This document shows positions 19,177 to 28,269 of a DNA stretch of 34,875 nucleotides, in pieces. A model generated the notes under the pieces. It had not been told where the DNA came from and searched no databases. It was given only the letters and a program-made list of their open reading frames with translations. Origin of the DNA: Gemmatimonadota bacterium (lineage in GTDB: Bacteria > Gemmatimonadota > Gemmatimonadetes > Longimicrobiales > Gaopeijiaceae); assembly GCA_016873995.1 (NCBI GenBank), contig VGVR01000035.1:1-34875 (forward strand), given 5' to 3'. Within the stretch, counting starts at the first letter, position 1; the number at the start of each line of letters is the position of its first letter. A program made the position numbers and the translations under genes.

Positions 19177-19850
19177 CGGCCCTCCCCCGGCGCGTTCGGC
19201 CCGGTCATGATCTGCCAGCCGGCTCGGACCGTGAAGAACTGCAGGTCACTCATCACTTCGTACTTGGAGACGCCATAGATGCGCAGGCGGTCGGTCAGGG
19301 GATACTCCAGGCCGAAGTGGAGGTTGAAGCCGGCCGTGACCGAGTCGAGCAGGTCGTCGATGAACGTGCCCGCGATCGCGTCACCGTCACCGTCGAGGAC
19401 GTGCGCCGTCACCCCGATACCGCCATACGTGAGGACGTCGAGCAGCGAATCCCACACCACCTGTGCGTCGACGCCGACGGCCACGTCGCGCCACTCGATC
19501 GTGCCGAGGTCGAGCGGAGGCGACGCGGTGCCCGATTGGTCGGTGATCAGTTGCTCGATCCGATCCTCGAGCTCGGTGATCTCGCCCTGCACGAGCGCGG
19601 AAGACCAATAGGAGACGTTCGGAACGATGCGGAGGCCCGGGCCCGCGTATCCCATGTCGATGCGAAGGCCGACACTCCCCGTCCGCTCGACCCGGGTCGG
19701 CCAGAGGTGTCCCCAGTCGAACCCGAACCCGCGAAAACCGAGATGCTCGTAGTCGAGGTCCGCCAGCTCCTGCGCCGCCGTCGCGTTGGGAAAGGCGCCG
19801 ATCAGGCTCGCGCACACCGCAACCCCCAGCATCCCTCGCACAGGCGCCAT
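19173..19850 (-). CDS. Putative outer-membrane beta-barrel protein
   Basis: A 225-residue secreted protein. The N-terminus (MAPVRGMLGVAVCASLIGAF, then ATAAQE) is a good Sec signal peptide with cleavage likely after ATAA, near residue 26. The mature part has alternating hydrophobic/polar strands rich in Gly, Tyr and Trp (GSVGLRIDMGYAGPGLRI, VSYWSSALVQGE, GGIGVTAHVLDG, FNLHFGLEYPLTDRLRIYGVSKYEV) and ends in VRAGWQIMTGPNA, which suggests a small beta-barrel. A short charged region (ITELEDRIEQLITD) could be an extracellular loop. I do not recognise the family. A strong purine-rich ribosome binding site (GGGGGAGAGAGG) directly precedes the ATG. It is coupled to the downstream Gfo/Idh/MocA gene by a 4-base overlap. 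Confidence 0.75.
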   Translation of the reverse strand: MAPVRGMLGVAVCASLIGAFPNATAAQELADLDYEHLGFRGFGFDWGHLWPTRVERTGSVGLRIDMGYAGPGLRIVPNVSYWSSALVQGEITELEDRIEQLITDQSGTASPPLDLGTIEWRDVAVGVDAQVVWDSLLDVLTYGGIGVTAHVLDGDGDAIAGTFIDDLLDSVTAGFNLHFGLEYPLTDRLRIYGVSKYEVMSDLQFFTVRAGWQIMTGPNAPGEGR

Positions 19851-19873
19851 CCTCTCTCCCCCGGTCGGACGGG

Positions 19874-21358
19874 TCAGGTCGTGCGTAGCTCGGCTACGAG
19901 ATCGTAATCGAGCGCGTCCACGATGTGTACTTCGACGATGTCGCCAGGATCCACGTCCGCTGGACCGCGGAGGTGCGTGACGCCATCGACGTCGAGCGCT
20001 TGGGCGGGCGTACGGGCCACCGCCACGTACTCTCCGTCCTCGTCGACCCGCTCGTCGACCAGGGCGAGTGTGGTCGACCCGACGAGCGACGCGTTCCGCT
20101 CGAAGGAGATGGCGCGCTGCGCTTCACTGAGCTCCTCCAGCCGATCCCGCGCCTCCGCTGGGTCCACTTGGCCGTCCAGCTCCGCCGCGCGCGTGCCCTC
20201 CTCGAGGGAGTAGGCGAAGGCACCCACCCGGTCGAAGCCGATCTCGTCCAGGAGGTCGAGCATCTCGCGGAAGTCGGCGTCCGTCTCCCCGGGAAACCCG
20301 ACGATCACGGTGGTGCGGAGCGTCAAGCCGGGCACCGCCTCGCGCAGCCAGCCCACCCGCTCGCGGATGGTAGCCTGCCGCTCCGGGCGGCGCATACGCT
20401 TCAGGATGCGGTCGCTCCCATGCTGGATGGGAACGTCGAGGTACCGCAGGATGCGTGGCTCCGACGCGAGGAGCTCGACCATCTCCCGCGTGATCCCCGA
20501 GGGATACATGTAGAAGAGGCGGTACCAGGGGACGTCCGTCCCGGCGAGGAGCGCGCGCAGGAGGTCAGGAAGCAAGGGCGCGCGCGGATCGTGGCGGCGC
20601 AGGTCGCGGCCGTACCAGGTCGTGTCCTGCGAGACGATGTTCAGCTCCTTCACGCCCGCAGCGCCGAGCCCCGCGGCCTCGCGCACGAGCTCCTCCACCG
20701 GCTGCGAGCGGTGCAGCCCGCGCATGAGCGGGATCGCACAGAAGGCGCAGGTATGGTCGCACCCCTCGCTGATCTTGAGGTACGAGGTGTGCGGTGTAGT
20801 CGTCGAGAGGATACGGAGCGGCCGCTCCATGAGCGGCACGTGCGCGTCGGGTTCCGGGAGGTAGCCGCGACTGCGCAGCTCCGGTAGCAGCCTCGGCAGG
20901 TCCGTCAGCCCCAGTAAGAGATCCACCTCCGGGATCTCGGCGGCCAGCTCGGCCCCGTGCCGCTCCACCAGACACCCGACGGCGACAACAGCGGCCAGGC
21001 TCCCGCGCTCCTTGGCCTCGCACGCCTCCAGAATCGTCTCGATCGACTGCTCCTTCGCCTCCTGGATGAAGCCGCACGTGTTCACGATCACGACGTCGGC
21101 GTCGTCGACCTCGGGCGTGATGTGCGCTCCCTGGCCCACCAGCGCGGCGAGCATGCGCTCCGAGTCGACCGTGTTCTTGTCGCACCCCAGCGTGATGATC
21201 GCGACGCGGGGACCATCCGCGCGCCCGGCGGCGGTCGCGACGTGACGGGCCGCCAAGACGTCCCGAAGGACGGCATCGCCAGAGACGTCGGCCCGAACCG
21301 GGTCGGGGGAAAGCGGGAAGACGGGGAGCGTGCGCGTGCCCGCATGCGTGCGGGTCAC
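19874..21358 (-). CDS. rimO: Ribosomal protein S12 methylthiotransferase RimO
   Basis: RimO is a radical SAM enzyme with two 4Fe-4S clusters that adds a methylthio group to an aspartate of ribosomal protein S12. From a GTG at 21358 it has 494 residues. The N-terminal cluster cysteines are C59 (ITLGCDKN), C95 (VNTCGF) and C129 (VGCLVER); the radical SAM motif is C200, C204, C207 (GCDHTCAFCAIP). KELNIVSQDTTWYGRD and the C-terminal TRAM domain fit RimO rather than MiaB. About 50 residues precede the usual N-terminus. The GTG is supported by GGAGG seven bases upstream (21366-21370) and by a GTGA overlap with the preceding small ORF. The frame remains open further upstream through a repeat, but without a better start. 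Confidence 0.93.
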   Translation of the reverse strand: MTRTHAGTRTLPVFPLSPDPVRADVSGDAVLRDVLAARHVATAAGRADGPRVAIITLGCDKNTVDSERMLAALVGQGAHITPEVDDADVVIVNTCGFIQEAKEQSIETILEACEAKERGSLAAVVAVGCLVERHGAELAAEIPEVDLLLGLTDLPRLLPELRSRGYLPEPDAHVPLMERPLRILSTTTPHTSYLKISEGCDHTCAFCAIPLMRGLHRSQPVEELVREAAGLGAAGVKELNIVSQDTTWYGRDLRRHDPRAPLLPDLLRALLAGTDVPWYRLFYMYPSGITREMVELLASEPRILRYLDVPIQHGSDRILKRMRRPERQATIRERVGWLREAVPGLTLRTTVIVGFPGETDADFREMLDLLDEIGFDRVGAFAYSLEEGTRAAELDGQVDPAEARDRLEELSEAQRAISFERNASLVGSTTLALVDERVDEDGEYVAVARTPAQALDVDGVTHLRGPADVDPGDIVEVHIVDALDYDLVAELRTT

Positions 21359-21498
21359 GTGCTCGCCTCCGGGCTCGCCGCAGCGCTCGCCTCCGGGCTC
21401 ACTCCAGCGCTCGACGTGGCGCTCGCCCCGGTCCTCGCCTCGCTGCGCACCACAGCGCTCGCCTCGGTCCTCGCCTCGCTGAGCACCGGACTGCTCAT
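21355..21498 (-). CDS. Small repetitive ORF between lolA and rimO, unknown
   Basis: A 47-codon frame whose ATG overlaps the lolA stop as ATGA (21495-21498) and whose TGA overlaps the rimO GTG as GTGA (21355-21358). The predicted peptide is Ser/Ala/Glu-rich and repetitive: SEARTEASA and SEARTGASA, then SPEASAAASPEAST. It has no signal peptide, membrane segment or recognised family. Its start lacks a good ribosome binding site, so it would depend on reinitiation after lolA. The perfect nesting is the same junction type used by many genes in this run, which supports translation. It could instead be an untranslated or merely coupling spacer built from a tandem repeat. Confidence 0.4.
   Translation of the reverse strand: MSSPVLSEARTEASAVVRSEARTGASATSSAGVSPEASAAASPEAST
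21361..21492. repeat. Imperfect tandem repeat filling the lolA-rimO junction
   Basis: On the plus strand two 24-base units (21361-21384 and 21385-21408), a 12-base partial unit (21409-21420) and two 36-base units (21421-21456 and 21457-21492) all begin GCTCG, most continuing CC. All periods are multiples of 12, so copy-number changes would preserve reading frames. On the minus strand the 24-base units each carry GGAGG; the one nearest rimO acts as its likely ribosome binding site. Confidence 0.8.
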
Positions 21499-22172
21499 CG
21501 AGATACGTCGCCGACGAGGACGCCGGGCGGAGGCGTGAAGACGAAGAAGCCGGCGGGAGGCGCGACGTCGAACTGGATGCCGCTGAGCGTGATCGTGCGG
21601 CGGTTGCCGTTCTCCTCCTCGACGCGGATCTGCCGGAGCAGCGACGTGCCCTGCTCGATCCAGAGGACGGCGGCTCGGTACGACTGTCGCGTCCTGGGCA
21701 CCAGGCGAAGCCGGTACGTGCTCGCCCCGGCCACCGACTCGTCACCCTCGTACGTGACGGTGTACTTCTCCTCCGGGCGCTCGAGGAACTCCCGGTGGAA
21801 GTCGCGCCCGCCCGTGCCCTGCTCGACCGGCGCGCGGAACGCCTGCTTTGGGTCGCTGCTCGGCAGATAGTACCAGATCGACGCGCCGTCGACGACCAGC
21901 ACGTCGCCCGCCGGGTCGGTGAAGCGCATCGCGAACAGGTTCGGGCGCGCCTGACAGAGCCGGCCGCGCGCGGTGCGCTCCTGGCCCAAGAGAGGGTTGA
22001 GGAGCTGCTGCACGTAGTCTGCACATAGCGTCGCCACCCGCGCGTACCGCGCGGAGGCCTGCTGGAGCAGTGCCATGCCGCGGTCCTGCGCCGTAGCCGA
22101 CGCGGGCAACCCGGTCGGCGCCACCACGGCGGCCACCACCAGCGCGATCGAGCCCCCAGAGCGCGCGCGCAT
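21495..22172 (-). CDS. lolA: Outer-membrane lipoprotein carrier protein LolA-like
   Basis: Periplasmic chaperone that carries lipoproteins from the inner membrane to the outer membrane. The 225-residue protein has a Sec signal peptide (MRARSGGSIALVVAAVVAP, then ASATAQD, cleavage near residue 28). The LolA fold follows: ADYVQQLLNPLLGQ, a basic KxR-like strand, FAMRFTDPAGDVLVVDGASIWYYLP, then FHREFLERPEEKYTV and LWIEQGTSLLRQIRV. Two cysteines, C50 and C73, in the mature part could form a disulfide. The ATG overlaps the ftsK stop (TGATG, 22170-22174). The ftsK-lolA pair is a common arrangement. No LolB is seen, as in many non-proteobacterial diderms. Together with lnt it supports lipoprotein sorting. 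Confidence 0.88.
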   Translation of the reverse strand: MRARSGGSIALVVAAVVAPTGLPASATAQDRGMALLQQASARYARVATLCADYVQQLLNPLLGQERTARGRLCQARPNLFAMRFTDPAGDVLVVDGASIWYYLPSSDPKQAFRAPVEQGTGGRDFHREFLERPEEKYTVTYEGDESVAGASTYRLRLVPRTRQSYRAAVLWIEQGTSLLRQIRVEEENGNRRTITLSGIQFDVAPPAGFFVFTPPPGVLVGDVSR

Positions 22173-24670
22173 CAGCCCTCGCCCCGGAACATGGCGTCGA
22201 GCTCGTCGAGGCCCATGAGCACCTCCCTCCCCTTCGCGCCCTCGGAGGGCCCGAGCACGCCCGCCTCCTGGAGCTGGTCGACGATGCGCGCCGCACGTCC
22301 GTAGCCGATGCTCAGACGCCGCTGGAGCAGCGACGTCGAGCCACCACCGTTCTGGATGCACAGCTCGGCAGCCTGCCGGAAGAGCTCGTCCCAGTCGCCG
22401 CCTATCTCTTCCGCGGTCGTCTCCGCAGCCTCGAGCTCCTGCCCCTTCAGCTCCTCCAGGATGTCCGTCTCGAGTCCGGCGCGCTCCTCGACGTCCTCGA
22501 CCACGCCGTGTCGCTCGAGCAGCTCCACGTACCAGCTCATCAACCGCTCCGTGTCCTCGGTGGGCAGGTATGCCCCTTGGATCCTCACCGGATCGCTCCG
22601 GCCCGGCGGCAAGAAGAGCATGTCGCCGTTGCCCAGGAGGGCGTCGGCTCCATTCTGATCGAGAATCGTGCGCGAGTCGGTCTTGGAAGCCACGCGGAAC
22701 GCGATACGCGTAGGGAAGTTCGCCTTGATGAGGCCCGTGATGACGTTCACGGACGGGCGCTGCGTGGCCACGATCAGGTGGATACCGATCGCGCGCGCCT
22801 TCTGCGCGAGTTGCGTGAGCGGCTTCTCGATCTCGCTCTGCACGGTCATCATGAGATCGGCCAGCTCGTCCACGACGACCACGATGTAGGGCAGCACGCC
22901 ATCGGTGTACACCCAGCGGTTCTCGTCACCCTCGGGCCCCTTCGGCTCCACCCGCTTCAGTGGCTTGTCAGCGCGTACTTTGCGGTTGAATTCCTGGATG
23001 GAGCGGACGTAGTTCGCCTTCAGCAGGGCGTACCTACGCGCCATCTCCCGCACCGCCCACCTGAGTACACCGGCCGCGTCCCGAGGGTCGGTCACCACGT
23101 TGTGGCGCAGGTGCGGGAGCCTCGAGTACACCGACAGCTCGACCATCTTGGGGTCGATCATGAGCAGCCGGAGCGTCTCCGGCGGGTGCTTGTACACGAG
23201 GCTCGTGACGATGGTGTTCAAGCAGACCGACTTCCCGGAGCCCGTCGCGCCCGCAATGAGCACGTGCGGCATCGACTCGAGCGTCGCCACGTAGGGTCGC
23301 CCGTTCAGGTCCTTGCCGAGCGCCAGCGGCAGCTCGCCCTTGGCCGTGCGGAACCCAGGCGCTTCCAGGATCTCGCGCAGGTTCACGATCTCCGGGCGCG
23401 GGTTGGGGATCTCCACGCCGACGGCGCCCTTGCCGGGAATCGGAGCCACGATGCGGATCGCGTGCGCCTTCATGGCGAGGGCGAGGTCCGCGTCGAGGTT
23501 GGCGATGCGGTTCACCTTCACACCCGGCGCAGGGATCACCTCGAACTGCGTGACCATCGGCCCCGTCGTGCGTCCGCCCAGCTCGCTCTCCACGTTGAAC
23601 GTCTTCAGTTTCTCGACCAGCACCTTGCCCAGCTCGTCGAGCTGCCGTTCCATGCTCTCGCGGTCGACGGTCTCGGGCGCGCTGAGCAGGTCGACCGGCG
23701 GCATCTCGTGGTCGAAGATCCCTTCCGGGACGCCGTCCGCAGGAGCGAGGTCTTCGTCCGATGGCGCCCCGACTGCGGCATCCGGCTCGAGGTCCACCGG
23801 TTCGCGGTCTACGGGCTCGAGGTCCACGGACCCCGCGACCGACTCCGCCTCGGCGACGGGCACGGCTTCGGGCCCCTGCCCGGGCTCGGCCGCGACCAGG
23901 CCCAGGTCCTCCGCCGCGGCTCCGCGCAACGCGGGCTCTCCGACCACCACGGGGGCCCCCTTGGCCTCATCGACCACATCGGCGCGAGCTCCGCTCCCCT
24001 CCCCGCCGGGCTCTTCGAGCCACTCCGGCTCGAGCCCCGGGATCGGCGGCGCGGCCACGGCCGGGGCATCCTTCTCCTCTTCGCGACGAGATGCGCGTGC
24101 CTCCGAGAGCTCCTTCCCCTTCGTCGACAGTGTGTCCGCCAAAGTGCGTGCCGTGCGACCCGCGGCGTCGCCACCGGCCATGACGCCGCGTCCCACCGAC
24201 CGGAGCGGATTCCACCCCAGTGTGCCCACCGACAGCACCACCAGCGCGAGCCCCACCACCAGCACCGCGCCGAACCGGCCGACGACCGCGATGAGCGGCA
24301 CGCCCAGACCTTCGCCGATCCACCCGGCGAAGGTCTCTGCACCGACGACCCAGAGCATCGCCGGCGCGAGCATCAGCAGCCCTGCGTCCAGGATGACCAG
24401 CCGGTTCGCGCGTGGCGGCGCGAGCCATCCACCCGCCTTCAGACCCGCTACCGTTAAGAGAAGCGGAGCGAGGAACATCGCCACGCCGAACGTGAGCTCG
24501 AGCCCCGAGCGGACGAGCCGACCGGCCGGACCCATCATGTTGCCCGAGGGGAACCACGCGGCTCCGCTCGCACCCAGCAGAGTCACCGGCAGCAGCGCGA
24601 GGAGCAGGAAGAGCGCCACAGCCAAGAGGGCGACGCCTCCGATCTCGCGCCTTTGCTCCTCGGTGACCAT
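22172..24670 (-). CDS. ftsK: DNA translocase FtsK/SpoIIIE
   Basis: A septal DNA pump that clears chromosome ends from the division site. The 832-residue protein has an N-terminal domain with about four membrane segments (10-165) and an acidic, Pro/Ala-rich linker (~190-330). The RecA-like motor has Walker A GATGSGKS at 474-481 (K480) and Walker B ending D601-E602 (VVVVDELADLMM). ATQRPSVNVITGLIKANFP is well conserved. The C-terminal gamma winged-helix domain (SLLQRRLSIGYGRAARIVDQ) would read KOPS-like DNA signals. The length is typical. comB ends six bases upstream and lolA starts within the stop codon. Confidence 0.96.
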   Translation of the reverse strand: MVTEEQRREIGGVALLAVALFLLLALLPVTLLGASGAAWFPSGNMMGPAGRLVRSGLELTFGVAMFLAPLLLTVAGLKAGGWLAPPRANRLVILDAGLLMLAPAMLWVVGAETFAGWIGEGLGVPLIAVVGRFGAVLVVGLALVVLSVGTLGWNPLRSVGRGVMAGGDAAGRTARTLADTLSTKGKELSEARASRREEEKDAPAVAAPPIPGLEPEWLEEPGGEGSGARADVVDEAKGAPVVVGEPALRGAAAEDLGLVAAEPGQGPEAVPVAEAESVAGSVDLEPVDREPVDLEPDAAVGAPSDEDLAPADGVPEGIFDHEMPPVDLLSAPETVDRESMERQLDELGKVLVEKLKTFNVESELGGRTTGPMVTQFEVIPAPGVKVNRIANLDADLALAMKAHAIRIVAPIPGKGAVGVEIPNPRPEIVNLREILEAPGFRTAKGELPLALGKDLNGRPYVATLESMPHVLIAGATGSGKSVCLNTIVTSLVYKHPPETLRLLMIDPKMVELSVYSRLPHLRHNVVTDPRDAAGVLRWAVREMARRYALLKANYVRSIQEFNRKVRADKPLKRVEPKGPEGDENRWVYTDGVLPYIVVVVDELADLMMTVQSEIEKPLTQLAQKARAIGIHLIVATQRPSVNVITGLIKANFPTRIAFRVASKTDSRTILDQNGADALLGNGDMLFLPPGRSDPVRIQGAYLPTEDTERLMSWYVELLERHGVVEDVEERAGLETDILEELKGQELEAAETTAEEIGGDWDELFRQAAELCIQNGGGSTSLLQRRLSIGYGRAARIVDQLQEAGVLGPSEGAKGREVLMGLDELDAMFRGEG

Positions 24671-24676
24671 CGGTGT

Positions 24677-25389
24677 CTAGTCGCCCGTCAGAACGATGAC
24701 CTGGTCTCGCATCTCGGCGAGGATGTCATGCCGGTCGACCTGAGCGCAAACGTCCAGATCGTCCCCGAGCCCGATCTCCAAGAGCGCCCGGCCTCCGTCC
24801 GTCAGCTCGAAGAGCCTCCGAGACGGCTTGCGGAATCCGGCGAGCGCGCGCGCCGCCCTGGATGCGTCGTTCAACTCTCCCTCGGCGTCGCCCAGCACCC
24901 GGCGCAGGAGGTGGCCGGCGCACAGGGCGTCGTCCATGGCGTACCGGCCCTCGCGGCCGGCGCAGATCACGACCAGCCGCTCGGCGCCCTGCGCCACACG
25001 CGCCACGGCACCCAGGTTCGTGAACGCGCAGGGGATGAGCCGGTGGGCATGCTGCGCGGCAGTCAGCGCCCGCGTCCCGTTGGTCGTGCTCATGACCAGA
25101 CGCTTCCCTTCCACGGCCTCGCGCGTGAACTCTCGCGGCGAGTTACCGAGGTCGAAACCCTCGACCCTGGCGCCCTTGCGTTCGCCGCACATAAGCGTGT
25201 CGTCGCGCCCCAGCGTGTGGGCGAGCTTCACCGCGTCCTCCGTGGAGGCCGTCGGATAGACTCCGCGGGCGCCGTTGGCCAGCGCTTCGAGCAGCGTGGT
25301 CGTGGCGCGCAGCACATCGACCACCACCACGACCGCCGACTCCAGGGCCGGCGGGTCCACCTCCGCGACCGTGAAGTAGGTGTCGATCC

Positions 25390-25393
<4 letters not shown>
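24677..25393 (-). CDS. ComB-like 2-phosphosulfolactate phosphatase
   Basis: A 238-residue member of the ComB family, Mg-dependent phosphatases that hydrolyse 2-phosphosulfolactate to sulfolactate; the founding members serve coenzyme M synthesis in methanogens. The family motifs are visible: [13 protein letters not shown] near residue 25, [18 protein letters not shown] near 70-87 and STTNGTRAL near 100. A Cys-containing [14 protein letters not shown] segment follows. Length is normal. The start overlaps the accC stop as ATGA (25390-25393) and ftsK follows after six bases. No other sulfolactate or coenzyme M gene is present, so the substrate in this organism is uncertain. Confidence 0.88.
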
Positions 25394-26745
<1,352 letters not shown>

Positions 26746-26746
26746 G

Positions 26747-27232
26747 TCAGCGCGGATCGACGCGGAACAGGACCTGCCCGTACTCGACGGGCTGCGCATT
26801 CTGTGCGCACACCTCCACGATCGTCCCCGACACCTCGGAGATGAGCTCGTTCATGAGCTTCATCGCTTCGATGATGCAGAGCGTATCTCCTGGGGATACG
26901 CGCTGACCCACGCCCACGTAAGCCGGCGCGTCCGGTGCGGGCGACGTGTAGAACGTACCCACCATGGGTGAGGTGACCTCGAGCAGCTCGCGGCCAGGCG
27001 TCGATACGCGCTCGGCCGGTCGGGGCGCTTCGGCGGCGGGTGCGGGCGCTGCTTGCGGTGCCGGCGTCGCCATCGGCGCCGCGGCTCCGTGAGAAAGCAC
27101 CACGGGCCCCGAGGCCGCCGGCGGTGTCTTGGCGAGTTTAATGCGCGAGCCGCCCCGCTCGATTTCGAGCGAATCCACACCGCTCTCGTCGAAGACCTTG
27201 ATGAGGCGCTCGATGAAGTCGAGGTCGATCAT
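26747..27232 (-). CDS. accB: Biotin carboxyl carrier protein of acetyl-CoA carboxylase
   Basis: AccB carries carboxybiotin between AccC and the carboxyltransferase. The 161-residue protein begins with a short acidic helix region ([16 protein letters not shown]), followed by a Pro/Ala-rich linker (~38-75) and the biotinyl domain with the EAMKLMNE motif; K125 is the biotin site. The domain also shows the [14 protein letters not shown] thumb region typical of AccB. The ATG overlaps the efp stop as ATGA (27229-27232) and accC begins one base after its stop. The efp-accB-accC order is a common bacterial arrangement. The carboxyltransferase genes accA and accD are not in the window. Confidence 0.96.
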   Translation of the reverse strand: MIDLDFIERLIKVFDESGVDSLEIERGGSRIKLAKTPPAASGPVVLSHGAAAPMATPAPQAAPAPAAEAPRPAERVSTPGRELLEVTSPMVGTFYTSPAPDAPAYVGVGQRVSPGDTLCIIEAMKLMNELISEVSGTIVEVCAQNAQPVEYGQVLFRVDPR

Positions 27233-27795
27233 GCGGTCACCCGTGACAGGTACTTGTCTTCGGTGCGGTCTATCTTGAGCACATCCCCTTCCTCCACGAA
27301 GAGAGGCACCTGCACCACGGCTCCAGTCTCCAGCACGGCGGGTTTGGAAGCGCCAGACGCCGTATCGCCTTTGACCCCGGGATCGGTCTGCGTCACCGCG
27401 AGCTCCACGAACTGCGGAAGCTCGATCAGGATGATCTCGTCTTCGTGCACGACACCCTCGCAGGGGAGGTTCTCCTTCAGGTACTTCAATTGGTCAGGAC
27501 CGAGCAAGTCACCCGAAATCGGGATCAGGTCGAAGGTGTTGTCGTCCATGAAGTAGTACAGATGTCCGTCCGTGTAGCTGTACGTGACAGGACGACTATT
27601 CAGCTTCACGTCGGTGACTTTCTCCCCCGAGCGGAAGGTCCTCTCGACCACCGCGCCCGTCCGTACGTTCTTCAACTTGGTGCGCACGAAGGCCGCGCCC
27701 TTGCCCGGATTCACGCGCTGGAAATACGCGATCGTCCAGAGAGCGCCCTCGAAGTCGAGGACCATGCCATTGTGGAACTCGGCCGTGCTGGCCAT
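27229..27795 (-). CDS. efp: Elongation factor P
   Basis: EF-P enters the ribosomal E site and relieves stalling at proline runs. The 188-residue protein has three OB-like domains. The domain I loop NPGKGAAFVRTKL places K32 at the tip position that other bacteria modify with lysine, rhamnose-on-arginine or related groups. Here it is a lysine; no epmA, epmB or earP is in the window, so its modification state is unknown. The C-terminal part (LPQFVELAVTQTDPGVKGDT and the final EEGDVLKIDRTEDKYLSR) is typical. The ATG start lies 36 bases after aroQ, and the stop overlaps accB. Confidence 0.96.
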   Translation of the reverse strand: MASTAEFHNGMVLDFEGALWTIAYFQRVNPGKGAAFVRTKLKNVRTGAVVERTFRSGEKVTDVKLNSRPVTYSYTDGHLYYFMDDNTFDLIPISGDLLGPDQLKYLKENLPCEGVVHEDEIILIELPQFVELAVTQTDPGVKGDTASGASKPAVLETGAVVQVPLFVEEGDVLKIDRTEDKYLSRVTA

Positions 27796-27831
27796 GCGCG
27801 TCCTGCTCTGTGGGTATCGCCCGGCGCGCGG

Positions 27832-28269
27832 CTAGCTGGCTCCCAGCCGGGCGGCCAGACCGCGAAGGCCGAGAAGATAGCTCTGCACTCCGAATCCATA
27901 AACCACACCCACCGCGGCCCCCGACAAATAGGAGTGGTGCCGGAACTCCTCTCGGCGCGCCAGGTTGGAAAGGTGCACCTCGACGAAGGGGCGGCTTACC
28001 CCGAGAAACGCATCCAACAGCGCGATCGAAGTGTGGGTGAATGCGCCCGGGTTGATAAGGAAGCCACTTACCCGGGGCGCCGCGTCCGCGATGAAGTCGA
28101 GGATCTCACCCTCGTGGTTGGACTGGAACATCTCCAGCTCGACGCCGAGCGTCTTGGCGAGCTCGCCGAGCTTCCGGTTCACGTCGTCCAGGGTGTCGGT
28201 CCCGTACACCTCCGGCTCTCGCTTGCCGAGCAGTCGCAGGTTCGGTCCGTGGATGACGGCGACTTTCAT
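27832..28269 (-). CDS. aroQ: Type II 3-dehydroquinate dehydratase
   Basis: Dehydrates 3-dehydroquinate to 3-dehydroshikimate in the shikimate pathway. The 145-residue protein has the family N-terminus GPNLRLLGKREPEVYG with catalytic Y22, then SNHEGEILDFI, INPGAFTHTS (N73, H79), the EVHLSN strand with H99 and REEFRHHSYLS. Length is normal for the dodecameric type II enzyme. The ATG overlaps the stop of the upstream TPR gene as ATGA (28266-28269). Other aro genes are not in the window. Confidence 0.95.
   Translation of the reverse strand: MKVAVIHGPNLRLLGKREPEVYGTDTLDDVNRKLGELAKTLGVELEMFQSNHEGEILDFIADAAPRVSGFLINPGAFTHTSIALLDAFLGVSRPFVEVHLSNLARREEFRHHSYLSGAAVGVVYGFGVQSYLLGLRGLAARLGAS

Noticed and set aside
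22508..24457. 649-codon plus-strand open frame opposite ftsK
   Set aside because: Antisense shadow of a well-conserved FtsK with intact motifs; long spurious frames are expected at this GC content.
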